From assembly GCA_045641625.1 (NCBI GenBank), contig JAZUHH010000027.1, forward strand, positions 1 to 64,000: a DNA stretch of 64,000 nt, given 5' to 3'. The notes below the pieces were generated by a model. The model was not told the origin of the DNA, did not search any database, and worked only from the letters and a program-made list of their open reading frames with translations. Positions 1 through 7,810 of the stretch are shown here, in pieces (the first letter of the stretch is position 1; each line of letters opens with the position of its first letter). The DNA is from UBA1723 sp045641625 (GTDB lineage: Bacteria; Bacteroidota; Bacteroidia; Bacteroidales; Paludibacteraceae). The position numbers and the translations under genes are program-made.

Positions 1-585
1 AAGTCCTGTCACCTGTGCCATCATCTGCAGAAGCAGTGCGTAGCTTGCGATGTTGAACGGTACGCCAAGGAATATGTCCGCACTGCGCTGGTAGAGCTGA
101 AGGCTCAATCTGCCGTCAGCCACATAGAACTGGAAGAAGCAGTGGCAGGGCGGCAGTGCCATGCTCTCGATCTCTGCCACGTTCCATGCTGAAACGATGA
201 TGCGTCGAGAGTTAGGGTTGTTCTTTATTGTGTTCACCACCTCTGTTATCTGGTCGGTGAAAGTTCCGTCATAGTTAGGCCAGCTTCTCCACTGGTATCC
301 GTAGATGTGTCCCAAGTCGCCTGTCTCGGGGTCTGCCCACTCGTTCCAGATTCTGACACCGTTGTCCTGCAGGTACTTCACGTTTGTGTCTCCCTTAAGG
401 AACCATAGAAGCTCGTGGATGATGCTCTTAAGGTGAAGCTTCTTTGTTGTGAGAAGCGGGAATCCGTCCTCAAGGTTGAAGCGCATCTGGTGTCCGAATA
501 TGCTTGTAGTTCCTGTGCCTGTGCGGTCGCCCTTCTTGACTCCCTCCTCAAGAACTCTGTTCAGCAAGTCTAAGTATTGTTTCAT
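1..585 (-). CDS. thyA: thymidylate synthase ThyA (C-terminal part beyond window edge)
   Basis: Makes dTMP from dUMP using methylene-tetrahydrofolate. The reverse strand reads from an ATG at 585: MKQYLDLLNRVLEEGVKKGD, then an RTGTGT segment, FLKGDTN and IYGYQWR, all typical of the ThyA N-terminal half. The catalytic cysteine lies in PPCHCFFQFYV (codon about 145-147), and PFNIASYALLLQMMAQ follows before the sequence runs off at position 1. About 195 residues are present of the usual 264. The stop codon and any dihydrofolate reductase partner would lie outside the window. porE-like lies upstream in the same direction with only 27 bp between them. The identification is certain; only the end is missing. 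Confidence 0.97.
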   Translation of the reverse strand, partial: MKQYLDLLNRVLEEGVKKGDRTGTGTTSIFGHQMRFNLEDGFPLLTTKKLHLKSIIHELLWFLKGDTNVKYLQDNGVRIWNEWADPETGDLGHIYGYQWRSWPNYDGTFTDQITEVVNTIKNNPNSRRIIVSAWNVAEIESMALPPCHCFFQFYVADGRLSLQLYQRSADIFLGVPFNIASYALLLQMMAQVTGL

Positions 586-612
586 TTCCGTGGATTTTAA
601 CTGTTTGTGTTC

Positions 613-2601
613 CTAGTACATCTTGTAGGTTGTCTTAAGCACCCTGAACTCTGTACGTCGGTTTATCATGTTGGCTGTCTCCTGGTTCTCCGGAGATAGT
701 GCGTCTATGAACTCCTCGTCCAAGACATCCTGCTCGTGAAGGAAAGGGTACTGCTTGGCAAGGGCCTTGTCAACCACCACAGGCTTTGTCTTGCCGTAGC
801 CCATGGCTGTCAGACGTGCGTCCTCTATGCCTCCCCTGATCAGGTAGTCCACAACGCTCTGGGCGCGCTCGCCGCTGAGCTTAAGGTTTCCTTCTGCGCT
901 ACCCACCTTGTCGGTATGTGCGCCGATCTCTATCGTGATGTTAGGATTGTCCTTCAAAAGCTTTATCAGCTTGTCAAGTGCCGCACCCGACTCCTTTGTC
1001 AAGGTTGCCTTGCCGAACTCGAAGAAGATGTTGTCAAGTCCCACAGGCTTGCTCACCGAAGCCAGCTGGAAGTTGATGTCGAACTGCTTGCTGTCCTCTA
1101 GTCCGTGTGTAGAGAGGTTGTTCTTCTGGTTCAGGAATCCTCTGCAGTTTCCAAGCATGACGTAGTTCACACCCCTCTTGATGTCGAATCGGTATGTTCC
1201 GTCCTTCTTGGTCTTTAGCTTCACGTTTGTTCCGTCGTCACCCACAACGCGCACGTTTGCGTCGCCCAAAGGCTCCCCGTCGGTGCTTGTCACCTTTCCG
1301 ATGATGTTATATACGATCGGAGGGCAGTAGAACGAGTAGATCTTGTCATAGCCCTTCTTCTCGCCTCTGTTTGATGTGAAGTAACCCTTCTCCTCACCCT
1401 TGGCGAAAGTTATTCCGTAGTCGTCTGCGGCAGAGTTCACCGGTACAGGCATCTCTGTGACAACCCACTCGCCGTCGCCTGACTCTGTGGCGTAGAATAT
1501 GTCAAGGCCTCCCATTCCCGGATGTCCGTCCGAAGAGAAGTACAGAAGCGAGTCGCGTGTGCTTGGGAACATCTCGTCGCCCTCTGTGTTGATAGACGGA
1601 CCAAGGTTCACCGGTGCAGACCATCCCTCAGAAGTCTTCATTGATCTCCAGATGTCCTTGCCTCCGAAACCGCCGTCCATGTCGCTTACGAAGTAAAGGT
1701 ACTTTCCGTCAGCTGACAGAGCCGGATGTGCCACAGTTATCGTGCTGTCCTTCAGGAGCGCTATTCTCTGGCTTTTGCCCCATTTGCCGCCTTGTCTGGT
1801 TGCTGTCCATATCTCTGCTCCGTGAGTCTCTCCCTTGATGTACGGGCAGCGTGTGTAGATCATAGTCTTGCCGTCGGCAGAGAAGCATGGGTTGCTCTCG
1901 TCGCTCTCTGTGTTCATGTCTCCCTCCACAAGCTCCAGGTTGTCCCATTTGCCGACTGCGTTTCTCTTGGCCATATAGATGTCCCTGTTCGGAGTTCCCG
2001 TGATGTTGCTTGTCTTGTGCGAAGTCTGCTTGTTGTCCCTTGATGACGAGAAGTAGATCACTGTGCTGTCTCCCTCGGGGTGAACTGGGCATCCGTCGCT
2101 CTTCTTGCTCGAGAAGAAGTCCTCCTTTTTGACGATGTATCTTGATCCGGCTTTTTCGCGCTCTGCAGACTCTATTGCCGCAAGCTTTCCGTTCACGGCT
2201 ACGAGCGAGTTTGTGTCAAGCTTCATGTAGATGTCATAGTTCTCTATGGCCTCCTTGTACTTCTTGCTTCTGCGCAGGATGTCTGCGTACCTCAAGTACA
2301 CGTCCTTGTCCGTATGCTTGTATCTGATTGCGTTTGCGAAGGCTCTCTCCGCCTTGTCGTACTCTCCGACCTTCTGGTAGCACATGCCCATTTTGTATGC
2401 CACATACGCCTTCTTCTGCTTCTCCTTTGTGATGTTCACTCTCGGGTATGCGCCCTTGTAGATGTTGGCCGCCTTGTAGTATTCTCCGATAGCGTATTTC
2501 TTGTCTGCCTTTTTAATCTGCTTGTTTACGGAACATGAGCAGAGTAATATGCTGAAAATAAATGTGATAGCTATAACTAGTTTATTTGTCATCTTATTCA
2601 T
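613..2601 (-). CDS. porE: PorE-like OmpA-family lipoprotein (TPR, PD40 propeller, CRD, OmpA_C)
   Basis: Probable periplasmic or outer-membrane-anchored protein that ties the type IX secretion machinery to peptidoglycan. After a lipoprotein signal (lipobox SILLCSC) come TPR-like helices to about residue 150, WD40/PD40 repeats rich in the S(A)DGK pattern (about 170-420), a carboxypeptidase-regulatory-like fold (IGKVTSTDGEPLGDANVRV), and a C-terminal OmpA_C domain with the signature IEIGAHTDKVGS. This domain order matches P. gingivalis PorE (PG1058), as known from the literature. A longer reading from 2643 would begin upstream of the -7 box at 2626-2633, so the ATG at 2601 or 2592 is the likely start. 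Three proteins in this window with T9SS sorting domains make a T9SS role plausible, but a generic OmpA/PD40 lipoprotein cannot be excluded. Confidence 0.8.
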   Translation of the reverse strand: MNKMTNKLVIAITFIFSILLCSCSVNKQIKKADKKYAIGEYYKAANIYKGAYPRVNITKEKQKKAYVAYKMGMCYQKVGEYDKAERAFANAIRYKHTDKDVYLRYADILRRSKKYKEAIENYDIYMKLDTNSLVAVNGKLAAIESAEREKAGSRYIVKKEDFFSSKKSDGCPVHPEGDSTVIYFSSSRDNKQTSHKTSNITGTPNRDIYMAKRNAVGKWDNLELVEGDMNTESDESNPCFSADGKTMIYTRCPYIKGETHGAEIWTATRQGGKWGKSQRIALLKDSTITVAHPALSADGKYLYFVSDMDGGFGGKDIWRSMKTSEGWSAPVNLGPSINTEGDEMFPSTRDSLLYFSSDGHPGMGGLDIFYATESGDGEWVVTEMPVPVNSAADDYGITFAKGEEKGYFTSNRGEKKGYDKIYSFYCPPIVYNIIGKVTSTDGEPLGDANVRVVGDDGTNVKLKTKKDGTYRFDIKRGVNYVMLGNCRGFLNQKNNLSTHGLEDSKQFDINFQLASVSKPVGLDNIFFEFGKATLTKESGAALDKLIKLLKDNPNITIEIGAHTDKVGSAEGNLKLSGERAQSVVDYLIRGGIEDARLTAMGYGKTKPVVVDKALAKQYPFLHEQDVLDEEFIDALSPENQETANMINRRTEFRVLKTTYKMY

Positions 2602-2625
2602 GTTTGCTTGAGTGAAAAGATACTG

Positions 2626-2657
2626 CAAAGATACGAAATTCAAACGAAAAATCCAAA
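2626..2657 (-). promoter_or_regulatory. Bacteroidota-type promoter for porE-like gene
   Basis: On the minus strand TTTG (2654-2657) is followed after 20 bp by TATCTTTG (2626-2633), a full match to the primary sigma consensus of this phylum. The transcript would start near 2620, just upstream of the ATG at 2601. Confidence 0.75.
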
Positions 2658-2709
2658 TTTTTGGGCGGTTAAATTAGGGTGTTTTCAGGTGATTTTTCAT
2701 GTCTGAAAA

Positions 2710-2747
2710 CAAGAGGGAGGACAAGCGTGTGCGTGTCCTCCCTCTTG
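2710..2747 (-). terminator. intrinsic terminator after the second purF tail copy
   Basis: A perfect 14-bp stem (2710-2723 with 2734-2747) and a 10-nt loop; on the minus strand the stem is followed by TTTTC. It sits 25 bp past the stop codon of the duplicated purF tail. It may be the original terminator of purF. Confidence 0.75.
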
Positions 2748-2772
2748 TATGGTTGCGTGTGAGTTCCCCCTT

Positions 2773-2853
2773 TTAGTCTCCGTAGCTGCTTCCGTCGAAA
2801 CAGTGTGTGCAGACGCACTCCTTTGGCAGACCTATGGCCTCGATGATGTTCTC
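2773..2853 (-). repeat. displaced second copy of the purF 3' tail (81-bp direct repeat)
   Basis: These 81 bp are identical to 3526-3606, the last 27 codons (with stop) of the PurF homologue. Identity begins at the stop codon complement TTA and ends at GTTCTC. The copy has no start and is not joined in frame to anything, so it is a gene-end remnant. The 168-residue gene 2870-3376 lies between the two copies, which makes the pair look like the borders of an insertion. Confidence 0.95.
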
Positions 2854-2869
2854 ATGTAGTCAAAGTTCA

Positions 2870-3376
2870 TTAAAAGTTTTCTTCACTATATTTTTCCTCT
2901 AAATATAGTTGATATAGAGATTTTCCTATTTCGTCACGTTTAAAACAACGTTCGTGGCTCATCGGTCTCATGGATAGCCTTACCTTATAAACGCCATTTT
3001 TAAACAGTTCAAGTACATCAGGAGTTATGGGAAATTGTGCAGTTGACTTTACTATTGGAGTCGAATTAACTGCGTTGCCTATGACGTATCCATTTGAAGT
3101 TTCAGTAGTGTTCCCAATAACTTTACCATGTAAGGTTATTACATAATTGTCAAAGGTGCGGACTTTCATTGTGGGGTTGTCGAGAAAGTACATTCTGTCT
3201 GACATCACTGTTGCAATTATAAAATAACTGGTATCTTGTTTGACTACACTATATTCCATTTCGCAACCTTCTTCTGCAAACGGCTTGTATGTATATTTTA
3301 CAGACTTTGCAAAAGCGGATGACACATGAATCACCATTATTGTTGCTACAAATATGTATTTAATAAAGTTTTTCAT
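2870..3376 (-). CDS. small secreted protein of unknown function (cassette gene behind purF)
   Basis: A 168-residue protein not recognised as a member of any family. It has a clear Sec signal peptide (MKNFIKYIFVATIMVIHVSS, then AFA-K cleavage). The mature part of about 145 residues is mixed alpha/beta in appearance, with a VTLHGKVIGNT segment and two cysteines (one near the mature N-terminus in EEGCEM, one in ERCFKRD), so a periplasmic or secreted domain is likely. It is AT-rich compared with its neighbours. It lies between the two copies of the purF 3' tail in the same direction as purF, and starts about 150 bp downstream of the purF stop and terminator, so it is probably transcribed on its own. 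It appears to be acquired cargo. Confidence 0.7.
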   Translation of the reverse strand: MKNFIKYIFVATIMVIHVSSAFAKSVKYTYKPFAEEGCEMEYSVVKQDTSYFIIATVMSDRMYFLDNPTMKVRTFDNYVITLHGKVIGNTTETSNGYVIGNAVNSTPIVKSTAQFPITPDVLELFKNGVYKVRLSMRPMSHERCFKRDEIGKSLYQLYLEEKYSEENF

Positions 3377-3471
3377 AATGTATAGAATCTTTAAAAATGT
3401 GATTGCGCAAGTTAGTGAAAAAAAATGTATTAGAGTGCAAAAATGAAATAATATTTGGGGTTGAGGCTATG

Positions 3472-3502
3472 AAAAAAATGCCACCCCTTTCGAGATGGCA
3501 TT
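3472..3502 (-). terminator. intrinsic terminator of the PurF homologue
   Basis: On the minus strand AATGCCA (3496-3502) pairs with TGGCATT (3477-3483) across a 12-nt loop, followed by a U-run (A-run 3472-3478 on the plus strand). It lies about 25 bp past the purF stop codon. Confidence 0.75.
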
Positions 3503-3525
3503 GTATTGTGAACTGCTGACGAAGG

Positions 3526-3606
3526 TTAGTCTCCGTAGCTGCTTCCGTCGAAACAGTGTGTGCAGACGCACTCCTTTGGCAGACCTATGGCCTCGATGAT
3601 GTTCTC
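3526..3606 (-). repeat. functional copy of the purF tail, partner of 2773-2853
   Basis: The last 26 codons and stop of the PurF homologue. The segment is identical over 81 bp to 2773-2853; the copies are 753 bp apart start to start, in direct orientation. The flanks differ on both sides (GAAGG versus CTTTT before it; GAGAG versus ATGTA after it). Confidence 0.95.
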
Positions 3607-4935
3607 GAGAGTGTTGAACTTCAATGAGTCCATTCCAAGACGCTTGCGGATTTCGTCAACCATCCTGTTGTATCTCTCTGTTCCCGGAGTGATGTACTCG
3701 TCGATGTGGGCGTTCATGTCTCCGCCCTCAAGCTCCTGGACGATGCGTCGAGTGATAAGCTCAAGCACCGACTTTGAAGCCGAGAAGTTGATGAACGGAC
3801 AGCCGTAAAGCAACGGTGGACAGCTGATACGCATGTGCACCTGCTTTGCTCCGTATTCGTAAAGCACCTTCACGTTGTCTCTCAACTGGGTGCCTCGCAC
3901 GATTGAGTCGTCGCAGAACATGGCAACCTTGTCCTTCAACAGAGCCTTGTTAGGGACAAGCTTCATGCTTGCCACAAGCTCTCTCATCTTCTGGTTTGTA
4001 GGAGTGAACGAACGCGGCCAAGTAGGAGTGTACTTCACGATGGCGCGTCTGTATGGGACGTTAAGTCCGTTCGAGTATCCAAGCGCATGGCCGATTCCTG
4101 AGTCTGGAATGGCGGCAACATAGTCAGGCTTGACATCGTCGTCCTTTGACATCAAAAGACCGCTCTTTACACGGAATTCGTCCACGTTGATGTCCTCGTA
4201 TGTTGAAGGTGGGTAACCGTAGTATATCCACATGAACGAACAAATCTGCATCTTGGGCTCAGGCTTGCGAATCTGCTCGAACTTGTCGGCGTTGATAAGC
4301 ACGATTTCGCCCGGTCCGATGTTATACACAGCCTCGTAGCCGAGGTTAGGGAACGCCACAGTCTCGCCAGTCACTGCGTGGGCACCGTCCTTCTTGCCGA
4401 TAACGAGCGGCAGACGTCCGTACTTGTCCCTGGCTGCGATGATTCCGTTCTCTGTGAGAAGGAGCATTGTGCATGAACCCTTGATTGTGTTATATACTTT
4501 CTCGATGCCGTCAACGAAGTCCTTGCCCTCGGTGATAAGCATTGCGATAAGCTCGCTTTGGTTTGTGTCTCCACCGCTGAACTCAGCGAAGTGGTGCATA
4601 CGGTCGAGCAAATCCTTCTCTATTTCCTTGAGGTTGTTGACCTTTGCCACAGTAACCAGCGCAAACCTTCCCAAATGGCTGTTTACGATGATTGGCTGCG
4701 AGTCAGTGTCGCTTATGACACCGATGCCGGAGTTACCGACAAACTTTTCCAGTTCCGACTCAAACTTTGTGCGGAAGTATGTGCTCTCCAAATTGTGGAT
4801 TGAACGAACGAATCCCTTCTCGGAAAGAGTCGCAAGACCGCCTCTCTTTGTGCCAAGATGTGAATTATAGTCTGTTCCGTAGAACAAATCTTTAATACAA
4901 CTTTCCTTGCCTATTGTACCAAAAACACCACCCAT
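3526..4935 (-). CDS. purF: amidophosphoribosyltransferase (PurF) homologue lacking the N-terminal cysteine
   Basis: PurF makes phosphoribosylamine from PRPP and glutamine in the first step of purine synthesis. Present are the Ntn glutaminase fold at the N-terminus, the PRPP loop FCDDSIVRGTQLRD, and cysteines matching the Fe-S ligands of B. subtilis-type PurF (QICSFMW, LYGCPF and C-terminal CTHCFDG). The mature N-terminus is unusual: the protein begins MGGVFGTIGKESC, whereas active PurF exposes Cys just after Met. No upstream start supplies a Cys, and the -7 box TAACTTTG (4969-4976) lies upstream of this ATG. The glutaminase is therefore probably inactive or ammonia-dependent, or the gene is a Bacteroidota paralogue with another role. 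Its last 81 bp are duplicated at 2773-2853. Confidence 0.88.
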   Translation of the reverse strand: MGGVFGTIGKESCIKDLFYGTDYNSHLGTKRGGLATLSEKGFVRSIHNLESTYFRTKFESELEKFVGNSGIGVISDTDSQPIIVNSHLGRFALVTVAKVNNLKEIEKDLLDRMHHFAEFSGGDTNQSELIAMLITEGKDFVDGIEKVYNTIKGSCTMLLLTENGIIAARDKYGRLPLVIGKKDGAHAVTGETVAFPNLGYEAVYNIGPGEIVLINADKFEQIRKPEPKMQICSFMWIYYGYPPSTYEDINVDEFRVKSGLLMSKDDDVKPDYVAAIPDSGIGHALGYSNGLNVPYRRAIVKYTPTWPRSFTPTNQKMRELVASMKLVPNKALLKDKVAMFCDDSIVRGTQLRDNVKVLYEYGAKQVHMRISCPPLLYGCPFINFSASKSVLELITRRIVQELEGGDMNAHIDEYITPGTERYNRMVDEIRKRLGMDSLKFNTLENIIEAIGLPKECVCTHCFDGSSYGD

Positions 4936-4968
4936 TGTTTTTCTGACAAAAATTTTATGATTTGTGTG

Positions 4969-4976
4969 CAAAGTTA
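4969..4976 (-). promoter_or_regulatory. -7 element of purF promoter
   Basis: TAACTTTG on the minus strand, about 35 bp upstream of the chosen ATG. The upstream -33 element is weak. Its position rules out the longer reading that begins at 5001. Confidence 0.55.
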
Positions 4977-5296
4977 GTGATTTATGTTTTTTATGGTGCA
5001 TAAATCATTAAAAATATAGCAAAAAGTTGCGTAATCTGCTGAATTGATAGCTGAATGTACAGATTTGTGCGATGGGTGGAATGGAAGCTCGTCAGTGAAG
5101 TGTAACAGTCAGGGCTGTAGTTTCTGACTTGCAGGAATGAATGTGGAACTGACTTCCAGGGTGTGGAAAATGTGTGGAGGAAGGTCATGGAAAGAGGACC
5201 GGAAACACACTCCTTCCACGTCTCCTTCCACACTCCTTCCACGATGAAATTCCACCTTCCTTCCATGATTGCGTGGAAGGTGCTCCTTCCGCACTT

Positions 5297-5325
5297 TTAG
5301 ATATATACGAAGTATATATATCTAA
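5297..5325. repeat. AT-rich inverted repeat
   Basis: TTAGATATATA (5297-5307) pairs with TATATATCTAA (5315-5325) around a 7-nt loop. There is no U-run next to it, so it is not an obvious terminator. It follows the TCCTTCCAC repeats. Confidence 0.7.
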
Positions 5326-5725
5326 GTTGGAGGGTGGAAGCATCTTCCTTCCGCATCCTACACCATAAAAAATACCGGAACGGAAAGCCGCTTTTCCGTG
5401 CAGTTCCATTGTCATGAAAATCGGGTCTGAAAAGCAGGTCTGTTCAGCTGTGCCGGTCATGCTTTCGTGAGGTTCACACTCTGCGCTTTCCGGACAGTCA
5501 GTTCCGGTCAGATAAGCACGAATTTCAATTCTCCGGTCAGTTTCGTTGGGAAGGTTCCGGCATGCTTCCGTTCCATTCCTATGCCAGTGAAAGTGGAAAA
5601 ACAAGGTTTCGTGACGGTGTGTTTTGTCTCTTTCATGCCGGTCAAGTTCTGCGCCTGCCGCTCCAGGTGTATGTGATTGGTAATGAAATTTTTTGAACAA
5701 AAATGCAAAATTATTTCCTAAATGT

Positions 5726-5756
5726 TTTGGTTGTTCGGAAATTATTGCTATCTTTG
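5726..5756 (+). promoter_or_regulatory. orphan Bacteroidota-type promoter
   Basis: TTTG (5726-5729), a 19-bp spacer and TATCTTTG (5749-5756) form a full consensus match on the plus strand. No plus-strand gene follows before the convergent acyltransferase gene, so it may drive a small RNA of roughly 140-170 nt ending at the hairpin near 5900-5926. Confidence 0.55.
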
Positions 5757-5896
5757 CATCGTGAAAGTGATAAAACCTGAACAATAGTTTTTGTCGTCTG
5801 TGTTGTTTCCGGTTAGTCCAACAGTTTTTTTGAATGTCAAACCCAAGCCCTCAAGCTATGAAAAGTCCGTAAAATCCATATCCCGAAGTCATATAA

Positions 5897-5926
5897 CAAA
5901 AAAATGGGATGATTTCTCACCCCATT
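5897..5926 (-). terminator. terminator of the acyltransferase gene
   Basis: AATGGG (5903-5908) pairs with CCCATT (5921-5926). On the minus strand the hairpin is followed by a U-run (A-run 5898-5904 on plus). It lies about 30 bp past the stop of the gene 5957-6520. Confidence 0.7.
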
Positions 5927-5956
5927 CACTTATTCGCCAAAGCGTTGTTTAATTGA

Positions 5957-6520
5957 CTATACTGCAAAGTTTTCAGGGTGTCTGCCCTGGATGTTGTTGT
6001 CAATGTACCATTGCTTGATTCTTTCGATGTCCTTGTCCATTTCACCGGTAGGCACGAACGAACCGTCAATGATTATGATCTTTCTCTTGAAGTCGAGACC
6101 TGCCAGCAGAAGCGGCACATTCGCATGCTGTGAGATAAGGTAGAACCCGCGCTTCCAGTTCTTGTTTCTCTTGCGTGTACCCTCCGGAGTCACGGCAAGC
6201 TGGAACGATTCGTGGTTGTTCATCTCGTCAACAACAGCGTCAACCAGGTTGTTCTTTTTCCCTCTGTCAACACCAATTCCACCCAAAGGTTTGATGATGA
6301 GTCCGAAAGGGAAGTCGGTCCAGAACTTTTTGATCAGGAACTTGGGCTTTATACCCAGGTCAAGGGCAGAATAGCACAGTCTGCCCACGATGAAATCCCA
6401 GTTGCTGGTGTGCGGAGCGACGCAGAAGACGCACTTGTTCGGCATCTTCTCGAGTCTGTTGTCAATGCTCCACCCGCCCATTTTCAGGATAGCACCGCAT
6501 ACTTTGCTTGAAAAGGACAT
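5957..6520 (-). CDS. PlsC-like 1-acyl-glycerol-3-phosphate / lysophospholipid acyltransferase family
   Basis: A 187-residue acyltransferase of the PlsC superfamily, which transfers acyl chains to phospholipid-type acceptors at the inner membrane. The catalytic H-x4-D box is seen as HTSNWD (about residues 37-42) and the substrate-binding box as PEGTR (about 114-118). A LGGIGVDRG segment precedes it, as in this family. It is short and lacks a strong N-terminal membrane segment, like the small soluble-looking members known in Bacteroidota. It lies 42 bp downstream of the flavin oxidoreductase gene in the same direction, so the two are likely co-transcribed. The acceptor cannot be told from sequence; an ornithine-lipid or phospholipid acceptor is possible. 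Confidence 0.85.
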   Translation of the reverse strand: MSFSSKVCGAILKMGGWSIDNRLEKMPNKCVFCVAPHTSNWDFIVGRLCYSALDLGIKPKFLIKKFWTDFPFGLIIKPLGGIGVDRGKKNNLVDAVVDEMNNHESFQLAVTPEGTRKRNKNWKRGFYLISQHANVPLLLAGLDFKRKIIIIDGSFVPTGEMDKDIERIKQWYIDNNIQGRHPENFAV

Positions 6521-6562
6521 AATCTATTAATCTCTATAAATCTATTGTTCTCTATTGTTCTT

Positions 6563-7633
6563 CTATTTGCTCTTGAAGTAGCGTTCGTAGCCCTCCTTGA
6601 TGCTGTCGAACACGTCCTTCACGGACTCGATCTTCTCGGCTCTGTATGCGTTAGATCCGCAGAAAGCGTATCCGTTGTTCAGCTTGCCCTTGAAGGCGTT
6701 GAAAAGCGCCATGACGATGCAGTACGGTGAAGTCTCTCCGTTGCAGGTCTTGATGCAGTTCACCGCGCAAGTCTTGGGGTGCTTCTCTCCGTTGCGTACC
6801 TTGTCAAGGAACTCGTTGTTGATTGCACGTCCGGGCATTCCCACGGGGCTCTTGATGATTGTGATGTCCGACTCCTTGGCGTTGATGTACTGCTGCTTGA
6901 ATGCAATGTCAGCGTCACACTCGTCAGTAGTTACAAAACGTGTGCCAAGCTGAACTGCGTCGGCACCAAGCTCCATGATTTTTGCCGCATCCTCGCCTGT
7001 ATAGATGCCACCGCCTGCGATTACAGGGATGACCTTCTCGTCCTGGTACTCCTTGGCTACAGCCACAACCTCTGGAACGGTCTTCTCCAACGCGAAGTTC
7101 TCGTCGAAAATCTGTTCAGGCTTGTATCCCAGGTGTCCACCCGCCTTAGGTCCCTCGACAACGATAGCGTCAGGCAGATAGTTGTATAGCGACTTCCACT
7201 TCTGGCAGATAAGCTTTGCGGCTCTTGCCGAAGATACGATAGGAGCAAGCTTAGTCACCGAATCCTTGGAAAGGAACGAAGGCAGGTCCAATGGCAGACC
7301 AGCACCGGAAAAGATGATGTCAGCCTTCTCCTGGATAGCAGTCTTGCACAAGTCCGCATAGTTGCTCAAAGCCACCATCACGTTGACACCGATGATTCCC
7401 TTTGACTTTTCTCTGGCTGCCTTTATCTCCTCTTTCAATCCATAGACGCTTGCCTTCAGATAGTCAGGGCTGAACTTTCTGTAAAGCAGTCCCATGCCTG
7501 CCGCAGAGATCACACCTATGCCTCCCTGGTTGGCTACTGCCGATGCCAGACCGGATAGCGAGATGCCTACACCCATTCCTCCTTGAATAATTGGCACTCT
7601 TAAATTCAAATCGCCAATCTTTATCTCTTTCAT
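6563..7633 (-). CDS. nitronate monooxygenase-family flavin oxidoreductase
   Basis: A TIM-barrel FMN protein of the 2-nitropropane dioxygenase / nitronate monooxygenase family, also close to FabK-type enoyl reductases. The N-terminus reads MKEIKIGDLNLRVPIIQGGM, then a GGIGVISAAG segment. Further FMN-binding segments are VEGPKAGGHLG, PVIAGGGIYTG and AVQLGTRFVTTDEC (about residues 155-245). A cysteine-rich stretch KTCAVNCIKTCNG near the C-terminus is shared by Bacteroidota and Clostridia members. The start is ambiguous between adjacent ATG codons at 7636 and 7633. A -7 box TACTTTTG (7652-7659, minus) lies just upstream. The gene heads a likely operon with the acyltransferase gene. The substrate is unknown. 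Confidence 0.88.
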   Translation of the reverse strand: MKEIKIGDLNLRVPIIQGGMGVGISLSGLASAVANQGGIGVISAAGMGLLYRKFSPDYLKASVYGLKEEIKAAREKSKGIIGVNVMVALSNYADLCKTAIQEKADIIFSGAGLPLDLPSFLSKDSVTKLAPIVSSARAAKLICQKWKSLYNYLPDAIVVEGPKAGGHLGYKPEQIFDENFALEKTVPEVVAVAKEYQDEKVIPVIAGGGIYTGEDAAKIMELGADAVQLGTRFVTTDECDADIAFKQQYINAKESDITIIKSPVGMPGRAINNEFLDKVRNGEKHPKTCAVNCIKTCNGETSPYCIVMALFNAFKGKLNNGYAFCGSNAYRAEKIESVKDVFDSIKEGYERYFKSK

Positions 7634-7771
7634 CATAATTTTCAAAATTTTTGCAAAAGTAATTATTTTAATTCAATTTTTGTCCTTTTTATGAAAAAGT
7701 TTGTTCGATAAACACTGTATTGTTACAAGTCGGGCAACTTGGCCCGTATAGGTCCGGATGTTGCCCGCAGT

Positions 7772-7802
7772 TTTGAAATTGAGCGAAAAAGCATTAACTT
7801 TG
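7772..7802 (+). promoter_or_regulatory. promoter of the SF1 helicase gene, nearly leaderless
   Basis: TTTG (7772-7775), a 19-bp spacer and TAACTTTG (7795-7802). The expected transcript start (about 7808-7810) is almost at the ATG (7811), so the mRNA would have little or no 5' leader. Confidence 0.7.
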
Positions 7803-7810
7803 TACCCATT

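Larger units (their letters stand above)
5000..5896. other. non-coding block with iteron-like repeats and a palindrome
   Basis: About 950 bp lie between purF and the acyltransferase gene with no convincing gene; the longest open frames are low-complexity and mutually overlapping. TCCTTCCAC occurs at 5211-5219, 5223-5231 and 5234-5242, roughly one helical turn apart, with related GGAAGG words nearby on the other strand. An AT-rich inverted repeat follows at 5297-5325. CCGGTCA recurs at 5453, 5504, 5533 and 5638. A promoter-like element closes the block at 5726-5756. The function is unknown; candidates are a protein-binding or replication-type region, or a decayed mobile element. Confidence 0.6.

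Noticed and set aside
4936..5001. Upstream start of the PurF homologue
   Set aside because: The reading begins upstream of the -7 element at 4969-4976 and would put 22 non-family residues in front of the Ntn fold.
5185..5784. Open frame of 199 codons on the minus strand
   Set aside because: It is made of the repeats TCCTTCCAC and CCGGTCA and the AT-rich palindrome, has no family features, is overlapped by other frames, and lacks a promoter or start context.
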